The translations under genes were made by a program, and so were the position numbers. Shown piece after piece: positions 63,671-64,000 of a stretch of 64,000 bases of DNA (positions within the stretch are counted from its first letter, which is position 1; every line of letters begins with the position of its first letter). Source of the stretch: Bradyrhizobiaceae bacterium PARB1 (GTDB lineage Bacteria > Pseudomonadota > Alphaproteobacteria > Rhizobiales > Xanthobacteraceae). The stretch is from the NCBI GenBank assembly GCA_002256345.1, contig NKIY01000001.1:1-64000 (forward strand), written 5' to 3'. The notes under the pieces are model-generated. The model saw only the letters and a program-made list of their open reading frames with translations. It had not been told where the DNA came from and did no database searches.

Positions 63671-64000
63671 ATGTCGGATACGCAGGTTTCGCCGGTTGCG
63701 GCGAAAGGTCTCGATAACCCCCTTCTGCGGCCCTGGCAGACCCCGTTCGAGACACCCCCGTTTGACGAGATCGAGCCGGACCATTTCATGCCGGCCTTCG
63801 AGCAGGCCTTTGCCGACCATGCCGGCGAGATCGCGGCCATCGTCAACGACCCGTCGGCGCCCGATTTCGCCAACACGATCACCGCGCTGGAGCGCTCCGG
63901 CAAGCTGCTGTCCAAAGTCGCGGCGGTGTTCTACGACCTCGTTTCGGCGCATTCCAATCCGGCGATCCTCGAGATCGACAAGGAAGTGTCGCTGCGGATG
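63671..64000 (+). CDS. M3-family oligopeptidase/dipeptidyl carboxypeptidase (N-terminal part)
   Basis: 110 residues before the window end; the reading frame continues. NPLLRPWQTPFETPPFDEIEPDHFMPAFEQAFADHAGEIAAI is the N-terminal region of M3 proteases (Dcp/PrlC). The HExxH zinc site lies beyond the window. Translates oligopeptides into smaller pieces. Confidence 0.88.
   Translation, partial: MSDTQVSPVAAKGLDNPLLRPWQTPFETPPFDEIEPDHFMPAFEQAFADHAGEIAAIVNDPSAPDFANTITALERSGKLLSKVAAVFYDLVSAHSNPAILEIDKEVSLRM

Noticed and set aside
1-64000. CRISPR arrays, rRNA genes or full insertion sequences
   Set aside because: No regularly spaced repeats, rRNA sequence or transposase-like coding was seen in reading the window.

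Overview
The window looks like part of an alphaproteobacterial chromosome from the Bradyrhizobiaceae/Nitrobacteraceae (the Bradyrhizobium, Afipia, Rhodopseudomonas, Tardiphaga group). The reasons are high GC, long orders of rhizobial-type genes, a rhizobial GTAGGG-type dispersed repeat, homospermidine synthase with a type III ornithine decarboxylase, and a PCuAC/YcnI copper locus. Genus and species cannot be fixed from the sequence alone.

Region 1 (1 to about 18.8 kb) reads as one end of an integrative conjugative element (ICE). It begins inside trbL and continues trbF-trbG-trbI-DUF2274 with overlapping stop/start codons, followed by a LysR gene typical of this element class. The cargo follows. 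A five-gene leftward unit (dabB-dabA-cysD-like-DUF6671-82 aa protein) encodes a DAB-type inorganic carbon accumulation complex plus unusual partners, and is divergent from a NhaR-like LysR gene. A second leftward unit, ilvD-pyrC-folC, encodes isoleucine/valine, pyrimidine and folate enzymes. A third holds terC, a TFIIB-type zinc-ribbon protein and a TerB-like protein. A 29-bp sequence with a T-N11-A palindrome lies before dabB and again, nearly identical, before ilvD, so one LysR regulator may link carbon uptake to the biosynthetic genes. The element ends at an intact tRNA-Leu(CAA) gene and, 157 bp further on, the 5' half of a second tRNA-Leu(CAA) broken in its anticodon loop.

Region 2 (19 to 32.4 kb) is ordinary chromosome: dsbB, an AbrB-type membrane protein, a PsiF-like protein, lrgAB, a TauE/SafE exporter, a DsbA-like thioredoxin, an AlkA-type glycosylase, a DUF2855 protein behind a TetR-like palindrome, a divergent CLC channel, an HNH protein, an esterase and a PDZ protein of the HtrA family that lacks all three catalytic residues.

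Region 3 (32.4 to 37 kb) is a copper-type locus (DUF2946, TonB-dependent receptor, YcnI-PCuAC fusion) next to a cation diffusion facilitator. Region 4 (37.5 to 47.9 kb) holds an L,D-transpeptidase, gluQ, a soluble hybrid histidine kinase, a BrkB-type protein, an M29 aminopeptidase, a DUF3095 protein with cyclase-like motifs, a DUF2147 protein, a GNAT, an MFS transporter, Fe/Mn superoxide dismutase and crcB.

Region 5 (47.9 to 52.9 kb) is a zinc regulon: a Zur-box-like palindrome, a tiny histidine-rich membrane protein translationally coupled to znuC, then znuB, znuA, a CobW-type GTPase and a WD40 protein. Region 6 (53 to 64 kb) has mgtC, an orphan sugar-type binding protein, a MaoC hydratase, homospermidine synthase, rnk, RidA, a GNAT, ornithine decarboxylase with a long structured (speF-type) leader, an AraC/SDR pair and the start of an M3 oligopeptidase.
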